Notes under the pieces: generated by a model | What the model was told of the DNA's origin: nothing | The model's database searches: none | What the model saw: only the letters and a program-made list of their open reading frames with translations | Made by a program: the position numbers and the translations under genes | NCBI GenBank assembly: GCA_003650445.1 | Contig: QMQE01000172.1 | Location: 1-5,233, forward strand | Origin: Acidobacteriota bacterium | Lineage (GTDB): Bacteria; Acidobacteriota; Holophagae; Thermotomaculales; Thermotomaculaceae | Reading direction: 5' to 3' | Length of the DNA stretch: 5,233 nucleotides | Shown here: positions 1 through 4,961 of the stretch, in pieces | Position numbering within the stretch: the first letter of the stretch is position 1 | How the letters are laid out: each line of letters opens with the position of its first letter

Positions 1-37
1 CGCAAAGCGGGCAAAGTCCGGGGGGCAGGGGCGGGAA

Positions 38-123
38 TGGTGCCCGGAGCCGGGATCGAACCGGCACGGGGAAACCCCGAGGGATTTTAAGTCCCTTGCG
101 TCTACCAATTCCGCCATCCGGGC
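38..123 (-). tRNA. tRNA-Leu (anticodon UAA), CCA encoded
   Basis: Read on the minus strand this is a complete 86-nt class II tRNA. The acceptor stem GCCCGGA (from 123) pairs with TCCGGGC and is followed by discriminator A and an encoded CCA ending at 38. The D-arm begins GGCGGAATTGGTAGACGC. The anticodon stem GGGA/TCCC encloses the loop CTTAAAA, which puts the anticodon TAA at 89-87. A long variable arm (CGGGG/CCCCG type) and the T-arm loop TTCGATC follow. The long variable arm, A73 and UAA anticodon all indicate leucine; it decodes UUA and, by wobble, UUG. All arms are intact. It is transcribed away from the rest of the window, with its 3' end near the left edge. Confidence 0.97.
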
Positions 124-131
124 GCTGGGGA

Positions 132-160
132 ATCATACCATTTCAGCAGAAACCCGTCAA
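132..160 (-). promoter_or_regulatory. sigma70-type promoter of tRNA-Leu
   Basis: On the minus strand TTGACG (160-155) is followed after exactly 17 nt by TATGAT (137-132), one mismatch from consensus in each box. The next bases, TCCCCAGC (131-124), form a G+C-rich discriminator typical of stable-RNA promoters under stringent control. The predicted start near 125-126 would leave only 2-3 nt of 5' leader before the mature tRNA. The -35 hexamer is also the left arm of a 6-bp inverted repeat (cgtcaa-acaga-ttgacg, 155-171), which may be coincidence or an operator. Confidence 0.75.
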
Positions 161-259
161 ACAGATTGACGCTCTTGTGACGCCTTGTGGCACCTTGGTG
201 GATTTATATTTTGGCGAATTTGCGGCTCTTTCGTTTTATTTCATTCTAATAAATGCTTA

Positions 260-268
260 TGATATGAT
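260..268 (+). promoter_or_regulatory. extended -10 promoter for the 302-886 gene
   Basis: TGA-TATGAT (260-268) matches an extended -10 element (TGn followed by a hexamer one base off TATAAT). The -35 position at 17-nt spacing holds only TTCATT (240-245), which is a weak match, as is common for extended -10 promoters. Transcription would start near 275, about 27 nt before the proposed ATG and upstream of its ribosome site. This is a consensus match only. Confidence 0.5.
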
Positions 269-301
269 TTCGAGAGAACATGATTACGATGGAGAATGAA
301 G

Positions 302-886
302 ATGAAAAATGTTCCGTTTTTTTCTGCAAGAAAGTTCAACAAAATAGATGAGTACACGCGATTCTATCATCTCAAAACTTTGATCAAATCAAAATCGGAG
401 AAGGTTTCTACAACATCTGAACTTGCAAAATTGTGTGGATACAAGGACGCATTCAAATTTAATGGGCACAGAAAGCAATTCGATGAACTCAGAAGGAATG
501 TTCCTGTAGATTATTTGAATGCCATTGGGATTGACCTTGAAGAGTTGAAACGTTGTGCAGAAGTGGATATGAAGGAGTTTGAAAGGTTGAAGGAACTTCA
601 GCCGCTTTATCCCCGATATGGTATAGAGAGAATTATGCCGGGAATTTATAATAATATTGAGATTCCGGATGGAACAATTGAGGAAAATGCAGTAGAAATG
701 GTGAAGAGTTACGCGAAAGAAAAGATGCATAGATGCAATATCAATTATCCTTCTTTCAAAACCATATGGATAGAACCGAGTGGTAAGGTTTTAACAATTT
801 ATTATCCTCCGACTTATCGCATTACAAAACACATGCTAATTGTTGAAGAAAGTGGAGAAAACATTGGTCAATCAAATCTTAGATAG
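302..886 (+). CDS. hypothetical protein, possible N-terminal HTH
   Basis: This encodes a 194-residue soluble protein I do not recognise. An in-frame ATG exists at 296, but GGAG (291-294) lies 1 nt from it and 7 nt from the ATG at 302, so 302 is preferred. No signal peptide or membrane segment is visible. Residues 37-62 (from TTSELAKLCGYKDAF) look like a helix-turn-helix of the kind found in small DNA-binding proteins. Residues 70-100 are acidic and probably helical (AIGIDLEELKRCAEVD). Residues 152-183 (KTIWIEPSGKVLTIYYPP and following) look like a beta hairpin. The gene is AT-rich, converges on the 921-1556 gene across 34 nt, and faces away from tRNA-Leu, all consistent with acquired DNA. A regulator or phage/island cargo protein is possible. 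The reading frame is secure; the function is unknown. Confidence 0.8.
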   Translation: MKNVPFFSARKFNKIDEYTRFYHLKTLIKSKSEKVSTTSELAKLCGYKDAFKFNGHRKQFDELRRNVPVDYLNAIGIDLEELKRCAEVDMKEFERLKELQPLYPRYGIERIMPGIYNNIEIPDGTIEENAVEMVKSYAKEKMHRCNINYPSFKTIWIEPSGKVLTIYYPPTYRITKHMLIVEESGENIGQSNLR

Positions 887-920
887 CTGTAAGTTCCAAT
901 ATGTTGCCACCTAATTAATT

Positions 921-1556
921 TTAGTCAGGTTTAATTACAATTGGTATTCCGGCATCAATCCCGGCAACTTGAAATGCGCTTTTCAGTGTGTCAGAAGCGT
1001 CCATTGCTAAGCCCTTCGATTCAATAATGGAATTTTTGAACTGGTCCGGGTTGTCAACAACCTCTTTCAACAAACGGACATCTTCTAAATGATCGCTTGG
1101 ATTGCCTTTTTTTTTGAATGATACAAATCCTTCAAATAGCAGGATGTCAACATCAGGTTTCATTTCCGCTATTGCTTTTATAAGATAAATGGCTGCAACC
1201 ATGACGGTACAGCCGGGACCGTAATACCAATAACGTACTTTCCCCTTTTCCTTTTCAATTGAGCGTCCCTTTGGGTTGCTATTATTGTCAAATGCCACTG
1301 ATAAAGGGGCTTCGATCAACAGGTTTACAGATCTTTTACTGTTACGAATATAAGTGCATATTTTATCTTTTGCTTTATTAAACTGTAATGGTTTGTTAGA
1401 TTTTTTTTCTTCTTCAGTGATCAGCAATCCGCAACTACAAGCTTGATTCGAAAATCCAATATCAAGAATCACCCATTCTTTGGCTTGGCGCAACTCTTTC
1501 ATCGTTCCAGCGCGTATCTTTGTTTCGACTGACCTGTTTTTATCTGTCTGTTTCAT
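921..1556 (-). CDS. RNase H-fold protein, DUF429-like (tentative)
   Basis: This encodes 211 residues with no signal peptide. The core begins WVILDIGFSNQACSCGLLI (28-46), which fits the first strand pair of an RNase H/RuvC-like fold with Asp32 as candidate acidic residue. It continues with NLLIEAPLSVAF (78-89, Glu82), resembling the 'IDxPL' motif of DUF429 predicted nucleases. A hydrophobic region (113-129), ILLFEGFVSF (138-147, Glu142) and a C-terminal AMDASDTLKSAFQVAG (184-199, Asp186/Asp189) follow. The D...E...D order suits a metal-dependent nuclease, but I infer this from motif shape alone. ATG1556 lacks a Shine-Dalgarno and sits 8 nt after a good -10 box, so it may be leaderless. ATG1502 (residue 19, just before the conserved core) is an alternative with only weak GGA upstream. 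The gene is AT-rich and convergent with its neighbour. A nuclease-like protein on a tRNA-adjacent insert could serve phage defence or DNA metabolism, which is speculative. Confidence 0.75.
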   Translation of the reverse strand: MKQTDKNRSVETKIRAGTMKELRQAKEWVILDIGFSNQACSCGLLITEEEKKSNKPLQFNKAKDKICTYIRNSKRSVNLLIEAPLSVAFDNNSNPKGRSIEKEKGKVRYWYYGPGCTVMVAAIYLIKAIAEMKPDVDILLFEGFVSFKKKGNPSDHLEDVRLLKEVVDNPDQFKNSIIESKGLAMDASDTLKSAFQVAGIDAGIPIVIKPD

Positions 1557-1564
1557 CAGTGTTA

Positions 1565-1593
1565 ATTCTAATTAGTTGCTGATTTGAATGCAA
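1565..1593 (-). promoter_or_regulatory. sigma70-type promoter of the DUF429-like gene
   Basis: On the minus strand TTGCAT (1593-1588) is separated by 17 nt from TAGAAT (1570-1565), the latter one base from TATAAT. Transcription would begin 6-9 nt downstream, at or just before the ATG at 1556. This fits a leaderless or nearly leaderless mRNA and the absence of a ribosome site there. The box match is the only support. Confidence 0.5.
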
Positions 1594-1676
1594 ATAATTC
1601 TCCTATTTATCAGTGAATGGTTTAGGGTTCTGAAAAATGTTCTTTAATCTTTATCTGTCTCCTTTCTTCCGGACTC

Positions 1677-1704
1677 AACCTTGCCTTTCACTTAACCTCA
1701 ACCT
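1677..1704 (+). repeat. 28-nt direct repeat, outer copy of hydrolase gene end
   Basis: This is a perfect 28-base copy of 1807-1834, in the same orientation and 102 nt away from it. On the minus strand it includes the codons for Val-Glu-Val-Lys and the TGA stop that end the C45-type hydrolase gene. A 12-mer within it, TTCACTTAACCT, occurs here (1687-1698) and twice more at 1800-1811 and 1817-1828. The arrangement looks like duplication of the gene's 3' end around a repeat block. Confidence 0.9.
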
Positions 1705-1786
1705 TTTCTCTCTGAGTAGGGGTAGGAGTAGGAGTAAGAATAGTGAAAGTGCGAGTGCGAGTGCGCGAAAGAAGGGAGTTGGCCAT
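1688..1786 (-). other. possible 32-codon ORF through repeat copy A
   Basis: ATG1786 opens a 32-codon frame reading MANSLLSRTRTRTFTILTPT, followed by PTPTQREKVEVK and a TGA at 1690-1688. Its last four residues and stop match those of the hydrolase because of the 28-nt duplication. Copy B encodes the near-identical start MTNSLLSRTRTRTFTIPTPT from ATG5077. The only ribosome-site candidate, AGGG, ends 1 nt before the ATG, which is too close. Peptide conservation may simply reflect nucleotide identity of the repeat. I list it as a candidate, not a called gene. Confidence 0.2.
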
Positions 1787-1804
1787 TCCCTGTCTTTTCT
1801 TCAC
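1722..1804 (-). repeat. 83-nt dispersed repeat, copy A
   Basis: This aligns without gaps to 5013-5095 with 7 differences in 83 positions (about 92%), six of them transitions. On the minus strand it starts GTGAAGAAAAGACAGGGAA and passes through a period-6 tract, (ACTCGC)x3-ACTTTC-ACTATT. It ends in period-6 TACTCC units. It lies directly downstream of the hydrolase gene, inside the 28-nt duplication. It has no terminal inverted repeats and no transposase. It is probably a member of a genome-wide simple-sequence family; origin and role are unknown. Confidence 0.9.
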
Positions 1805-1806
1805 TT

Positions 1807-1834
1807 AACCTTGCCTTTCACTTAACCTCAACCT
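1807..1834 (+). repeat. 28-nt direct repeat, inner copy at hydrolase stop
   Basis: This is the partner of 1677-1704 and is identical over 28 bases. It overlaps the last five codons and the TGA stop (1820-1818) of the hydrolase gene, so it is presumably the original copy. The flanking bases differ (t1806/c1676 and g1835/t1705), which defines the repeat ends. The 102 nt between the copies contain most of repeat copy A. Confidence 0.9.
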
Positions 1835-3038
1835 GCGCTGTGGCAGCACGCCGCAGCGCTCCCATAGCGAGTGTGGCCATTTTCTGTTGGAACTGTGCCA
1901 GTTCTACGGGGGTGTGAGCGTTTTTCATAAACGCAGCGGTTTCTTTGAAAATGCGGGTTTCTGTTTTCAGCAGGGCGGGAAGATATCCGCTGTGATCCCG
2001 GTTGTCCAGTTTATTGATGCGCAGGTAGTCGTGCATGTTTCCCTTTCGGTAGGGCCGGATGATGGCTTTGAGTTTCGCGGATGCTTCCCACATGGCGGCT
2101 TTTTCCCCTTTCCAGAGGATGTCTGGAACTCTTCCTGCCTGTACCCAGAGGGGAATGGCAACGGCGGTGAGGGGTTCCCCCGGGATGACCCAGAGTGTGG
2201 CCGGGAGTTCAGGGTGTTCGGGGTTTTTACCTACCAGCACTACGCAGGCGGAGGTGTAGAATTTGTCGATGCTGTTTTTGGTGGAGATCCAGGTGTCCGG
2301 CTGGGTGGGAAGCTGGCTGAAGTCTTCAAATGACGGCTGGTTGACCAGCATGTTTCCGGTGTCACGGGAGAAACGGTGAAGAATGTCTTCCGGGCGGACC
2401 GGCTTTCCCGTTAACCCGGCAAAGAGTTTTGTTGCCCGTTGGAACCGCATGTAGCCGGCGCCTTTGCCCGGTTTGCCGCTTCGGGAGAAGTTGGTGTTGA
2501 TGAGGTATTTTCCCGGGGCGGCTGCCGGATCAAATGTTTTGTATCCGTGGTTGTAGATTTCAAAAAGCATGGCGTTTCCATTTGCGTCAATGACCCCGAA
2601 ATTGGCTTCGACACCGAGGTTGCGCCCAAGATTCACTGTGATCAATTTTTCAAAGTCGGCGATGGTCCGGCATTTCCGAAGGGCGTCCGCCATGAGAAAG
2701 CCTTCAAGATCTTTTAATTCCCCGGGTTTTTCCGGCAGATTATATGAGGCGGTGTTCATGATGCCAAATCCGGCTTCGTTGAGCCCGGCGTAGCAGATAC
2801 GCCCGGAGGCGTCGTTGGAATTGACCAGCGCAAGGTAGCGGTAAGGTTTCTCGTCCACCAGCACAATTTTGTTGGAACGAACTCCGGTATCCCGATTTTT
2901 CCAGAGCATCGGTGCGCCGGACTGAGCGGCAAACCGGCTGATGATTGCTGATGTGCAGTTGTCTCTGGCAGTGGCAGGCAGTGTGCCAGCCAGCATCAGA
3001 AGAACTGCAAAGAAGTGAAGGGCCATGTTTTTTTTCAT
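1818..3038 (-). CDS. secreted C45-type Ntn-hydrolase / acyltransferase-like
   Basis: This encodes a 406-residue N-terminal-nucleophile hydrolase resembling the peptidase C45 group (carcinine hydrolase / isopenicillin-N acyltransferase-like). Members cleave or transfer linear amide bonds; the substrate here is unknown. ATG3038 is chosen because GGGAG (3047-3051) lies 8 nt upstream; the frame stays open to 3071. Residues 1-24 form a signal peptide with cleavage at ATA|R, so the enzyme is periplasmic or secreted. The candidate nucleophile is Cys28 in NCTSAI. Other family-like motifs are WKNRDTG (46-52, Arg49/Asp50), GLNEAGFGIMNTASYN (85-100), EANFGVIDANGNAMLFEI (144-161) and NTNFSRSG (181-188). 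Between the signal cleavage site and Cys28 lie Arg-Asp-Asn, so removal of a tripeptide would be needed to expose an N-terminal Cys. It is last in the operon, 45 nt after the OmpA gene, and its 3' end overlaps a 28-nt repeat. Confidence 0.9.
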   Translation of the reverse strand: MKKNMALHFFAVLLMLAGTLPATARDNCTSAIISRFAAQSGAPMLWKNRDTGVRSNKIVLVDEKPYRYLALVNSNDASGRICYAGLNEAGFGIMNTASYNLPEKPGELKDLEGFLMADALRKCRTIADFEKLITVNLGRNLGVEANFGVIDANGNAMLFEIYNHGYKTFDPAAAPGKYLINTNFSRSGKPGKGAGYMRFQRATKLFAGLTGKPVRPEDILHRFSRDTGNMLVNQPSFEDFSQLPTQPDTWISTKNSIDKFYTSACVVLVGKNPEHPELPATLWVIPGEPLTAVAIPLWVQAGRVPDILWKGEKAAMWEASAKLKAIIRPYRKGNMHDYLRINKLDNRDHSGYLPALLKTETRIFKETAAFMKNAHTPVELAQFQQKMATLAMGALRRAATAQVEVK

Positions 3039-3046
3039 TGTTTTTT

Positions 3047-3051
3047 CTCCC
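3047..3051 (-). promoter_or_regulatory. ribosome binding site deciding the hydrolase start
   Basis: Minus-strand GGGAG is separated by 8 nt (AAAAAACA) from ATG3038. It supports that start over the 11-codon-longer frame from 3071, and places the signal peptide's basic KK directly at the N-terminus. Confidence 0.8.
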
Positions 3052-3083
3052 GCTGCGGCACGAGACCGCAAGTTTTGCTCGTT

Positions 3084-4112
3084 CTATTGCTCTGAAATCT
3101 CTACTCTGCGGTTCCGGGCTCGGCCTTCCTCGGTTCCATTGGGGAGAACCGGGGCAACGGGGCCGACGCCGCAGGCTTTCAACTGGCCGATGGGAATACC
3201 GAGTCGCTGAACCAGCGCGGTTTTCACCGCTTTGGCCCGATTCAGTGATAATGCCATGTTTTTTTCGTAACTTCCGGTGTTGTCGGTGTGGCCGACTACG
3301 TAGTATTTCCGGTTTTTATGGGCTTTCAGGAATTCAGCAATGTTTTTCAGTGCGGCGTTGGAGCTTTCTTTCAGTGTGGCCTTTCCGGTTTCAAAGAAGA
3401 TGCCGTCCAGCGCCACGTGTCCCCTGGAGTGGATCTTGTCCGTCATCAATTTCGCGGTTACCAGCCCGGTTTTGGGTTTTTGTATCTCAATGGTGTCCTG
3501 GGTGATCAGCGTGAACGCCAGTCCCTTCGGGCTTTTTTCATAGTCCGTGATGTAAATTGCGGCATAGACGGTACGATCTTCATCTTGAAATTCGGCGGCA
3601 ATGTAACAGTGATTGTCACCCCCGGGCCCAAAAGCGCTTCCGAAGCGATCCTGGTTCAGCCCGTCGCTTCCGTAGTAATAAAAGCACCATTCGCGGTAGT
3701 CGTTGCCCAGTTCCCGGTCTCCGCTCCCTGTAAACAGAATCTTCCAGTCAGCTTTTTTCAATGCGCTGAGATAGTTGGCATATACAAAGGCCGAATTATT
3801 GTCACTTGAGACACTGTATTGAATCCGGGTAATTTTGCCGGCAAGGTCCAGCTTCTTTTTCCAGGTTTTCCCTCCGCCATCTGAAACGATGGGTGAGATC
3901 GGCAATACATATTTGTCCCATTTCAGGGTCTTGTAGTATTGAATCAGGGAGCCTGAAAAGCGGGAAATTAACGGATAGTCCCGGCTCCCGGCCACGTCAT
4001 GGTGCTGAATCCAATCATTCTTTTCATAATTCTCGGGGTTGGCGGACATTCCGGGCAGGGCGGTGAGGCAGACAGTTAACAATACGGCGAGGGCAAGTTT
4101 GAATCTGTACAT
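3084..4112 (-). CDS. OmpA-family protein with DUF4892-like N-terminal domain
   Basis: This encodes a 342-residue exported protein predicted to bind peptidoglycan. AAGGAG (4119-4124) lies 6 nt before ATG4112, so that start is preferred over TTG4130, which overlaps the ribosome site. Residues 1-24 form a Sec signal peptide (cleavage at GMSA|N); Cys15 is not in a lipobox. Residues about 38-200 resemble DUF4892: AGSRDYPLISRFSGSLIQYY, KITRIQYSVSS, a YANYLSALKKADWKILFTGSG stretch, and a segment with Cys143 and Cys169. Residues about 236-339 are an OmpA C-terminal domain: GIFFETGKATL (237-247), VGHTDNTGS (273-281), then LSLNRAKAV, then GRARNRRVE near the end. Asp277 and Arg292 sit at the spacing of the two diaminopimelate-contacting residues in OmpA. 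It probably anchors envelope components to the cell wall. It lies between the propeller and hydrolase genes in an apparent operon. Confidence 0.93.
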   Translation of the reverse strand: MYRFKLALAVLLTVCLTALPGMSANPENYEKNDWIQHHDVAGSRDYPLISRFSGSLIQYYKTLKWDKYVLPISPIVSDGGGKTWKKKLDLAGKITRIQYSVSSDNNSAFVYANYLSALKKADWKILFTGSGDRELGNDYREWCFYYYGSDGLNQDRFGSAFGPGGDNHCYIAAEFQDEDRTVYAAIYITDYEKSPKGLAFTLITQDTIEIQKPKTGLVTAKLMTDKIHSRGHVALDGIFFETGKATLKESSNAALKNIAEFLKAHKNRKYYVVGHTDNTGSYEKNMALSLNRAKAVKTALVQRLGIPIGQLKACGVGPVAPVLPNGTEEGRARNRRVEISEQ

Positions 4113-4118
4113 TTCCTT

Positions 4119-4124
4119 CTCCTT
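4119..4124 (-). promoter_or_regulatory. ribosome binding site deciding the OmpA start
   Basis: Minus-strand AAGGAG lies 6 nt from ATG4112. The extended frame from TTG4130 would place this strong site inside the coding sequence and put a charged MKKEKE ahead of a normal signal peptide, so 4112 is preferred. Confidence 0.85.
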
Positions 4125-4141
4125 CTTCAAGTTCGGTTCAG

Positions 4142-4159
4142 CGGCGGAAATTTCCGCCG
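4142..4159 (-). promoter_or_regulatory. perfect 18-nt palindrome upstream of the OmpA gene
   Basis: CGGCGGAAATTTCCGCCG is its own reverse complement over all 18 bases. It lies between the propeller stop (4183-4181) and the OmpA ribosome site, 17 nt from the latter. As RNA it could form a 6-bp G+C stem with an AAAUUU loop. No U-tract follows on the minus strand, so it is not a classical terminator. It could be a dimeric-repressor operator or an mRNA processing/stability hairpin. A second small inverted repeat, TTTCTT-cat-AAGAAA (4165-4179), directly follows the propeller stop codon. Confidence 0.5.
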
Positions 4160-4180
4160 GAGTATTTCTTCATAAGAAAC

Positions 4181-4897
4181 TTACAGCCTGTTGGCCGGTG
4201 AACGGTAAATTGTGTGACCGTTCAGTGATACTGCGTACAGGACGCCACCGGCGAAGCAGAATCCACTGATGGCCTGGGGATAAGCCCAGGTTTCCAAAAT
4301 CTGTTGTCTTTTGTTCAGGCGGAAAATATGTTTCCCGTCTGTAATCCAGAGGGTGTTGTTGTGGAAAGTAACGGATTGGAGAATGGGAAAGGAAAAGTCC
4401 ACTGTCCGGTCCAGAACCAGTGAGTTGCCGCTTTCCAGGCGGAAAGCAAAGAGCCGGGCAGGGAGCTTCCGGGCAATCCAGAGCCGTTTGCCGTCCCACG
4501 CCATTCCCGAGATGGTTCCCACGTCCACAGGAAGCTGGAGGCGGCCGCTTTTGCCCCAGAACACAAACTTCCCCCGGTTGTCCACGGCGGAAAGCCCGGC
4601 CGGTGTGTTGGTATAGCCCCGGATGATGAAATTTCCCGTTGCGGCGATGAACCCCGGCGGCGAAAACTGAACCTTTCCATTGACGATGGGAAATTCTCCA
4701 TAACCGCCATCGCTGCAAAGTGCCAGTTTCTTTGTCTGATTGTCGTAACAGATGTCGGTGAAATTCGTGGGCGTGTTACTTTGAAAAATCGGCACAGAAA
4801 AGCTTGCATCGATGTTCAAGTTCCCGGCGAGAGTGTCAGTGTTCATGACAAGAATCCCCATGATCAGGAGAAAAATGCTGGAGAAAATGAGTCTCAT
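4181..4897 (-). CDS. secreted beta-propeller-like protein of unknown function
   Basis: This encodes 238 residues. ATG4897 is chosen because GGAGG (4902-4906) lies 4 nt upstream and a clear signal peptide follows (MRLIFSSIFLLIMGILVM, likely cleavage at TLA|G near residue 24). The frame continues upstream to 5095, but that part translates low-complexity repeat. The mature protein shows blade-like repeats: TDICYDNQTKKLALCSDGGY (47-66), GLSAVDNRGKFVFWGKSGRL (101-120), SGMAWDGKRLWIARK (130-144), LQSVTFHNNTLWITDGKHIF (173-192) and ISGFCFAGGVLYAVSLNGHT (210-229). Each has a small-residue/aromatic strand followed by a 'LW/LY/FV' strand, as in NHL, Vgb-like or glutamine-cyclotransferase-like propellers. 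At about 215 mature residues only about five blades fit. No catalytic signature is evident, so a binding role is more likely. It is the first gene of the apparent envelope operon. Confidence 0.85.
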   Translation of the reverse strand: MRLIFSSIFLLIMGILVMNTDTLAGNLNIDASFSVPIFQSNTPTNFTDICYDNQTKKLALCSDGGYGEFPIVNGKVQFSPPGFIAATGNFIIRGYTNTPAGLSAVDNRGKFVFWGKSGRLQLPVDVGTISGMAWDGKRLWIARKLPARLFAFRLESGNSLVLDRTVDFSFPILQSVTFHNNTLWITDGKHIFRLNKRQQILETWAYPQAISGFCFAGGVLYAVSLNGHTIYRSPANRL

Positions 4898-4901
4898 AAA
4901 G

Positions 4902-4906
4902 CCTCC
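4902..4906 (-). promoter_or_regulatory. ribosome binding site deciding the propeller start
   Basis: Minus-strand GGAGG is 4 nt (CTTT) from ATG4897. It supports the start at the signal peptide and excludes the 66-residue repeat-encoded extension, rich in Arg-Thr, Pro-Thr and Ala-Leu, from the protein. Confidence 0.8.
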
Positions 4907-4926
4907 ACGGTGTACCTGTTGCCTTA

Positions 4927-4935
4927 ATTTTATCA
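4927..4935 (-). promoter_or_regulatory. extended -10 promoter of the three-gene operon
   Basis: Minus-strand TGA-TAAAAT (4935-4927) is an extended -10 element, with the hexamer one base off TATAAT. No good -35 box is present at normal spacing. The start would be near 4920, giving a leader of about 23 nt that contains the GGAGG site. The promoter lies between the hexamer repeats and the gene, so the repeats are upstream of transcription from it. Confidence 0.5.
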
Positions 4936-4947
4936 CAAAAAGATAAA
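4929..4947 (-). promoter_or_regulatory. inverted repeat overlapping the operon -10 box
   Basis: TTTATC (4929-4934) and GATAAA (4942-4947) form a 6-bp inverted repeat around a 7-nt centre (acaaaaa). One arm overlaps the proposed -10 element, a position suited to a repressor operator. The arms are AT-rich and could occur by chance. Confidence 0.3.
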
Positions 4948-4961
4948 GCCAAAGGGAGATA

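Noticed and set aside
96..299. Plus-strand open frame of 67 codons
   Set aside because: It begins inside tRNA-Leu, runs through the tRNA promoter and has no ribosome site or recognisable protein content.
389..730. Minus-strand frame of 113 codons inside the 302-886 gene
   Set aside because: It is antisense to a gene with promoter, ribosome site and sensible composition; the Phe/Cys-rich translation looks like a shadow.
38..1640. attL/attR pair from tRNA-Leu integration
   Set aside because: I found no second copy of the tRNA 3' or 5' end flanking the AT-rich genes, and no integrase; a 9-nt match to the tRNA at 5067-5075 is coincidental.
1637..1825. Plus-strand frame with Ser-Arg/Ser-Ala repeats
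   Set aside because: The composition (GRSRSKNSESASASA) is only the complement of the hexamer repeat. No ribosome site precedes it and it overlaps the hydrolase end.
3054..3070. Hairpin TGCGG...CCGCA between the OmpA and hydrolase genes as a terminator
   Set aside because: The stem is only 5 bp with a 7-nt loop and no U-tract follows, so read-through into the hydrolase gene is expected.
1887..3809. Several plus-strand frames of 60-190 codons opposite the hydrolase and OmpA genes
   Set aside because: They are antisense shadows of well-supported genes; the minus strand carries signal peptides, motifs and ribosome sites.
4170..4809. Alternative minus-strand frames overlapping the propeller gene
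   Set aside because: They are out-of-frame translations without signal peptide or ribosome site. The 4181-4897 frame has both.
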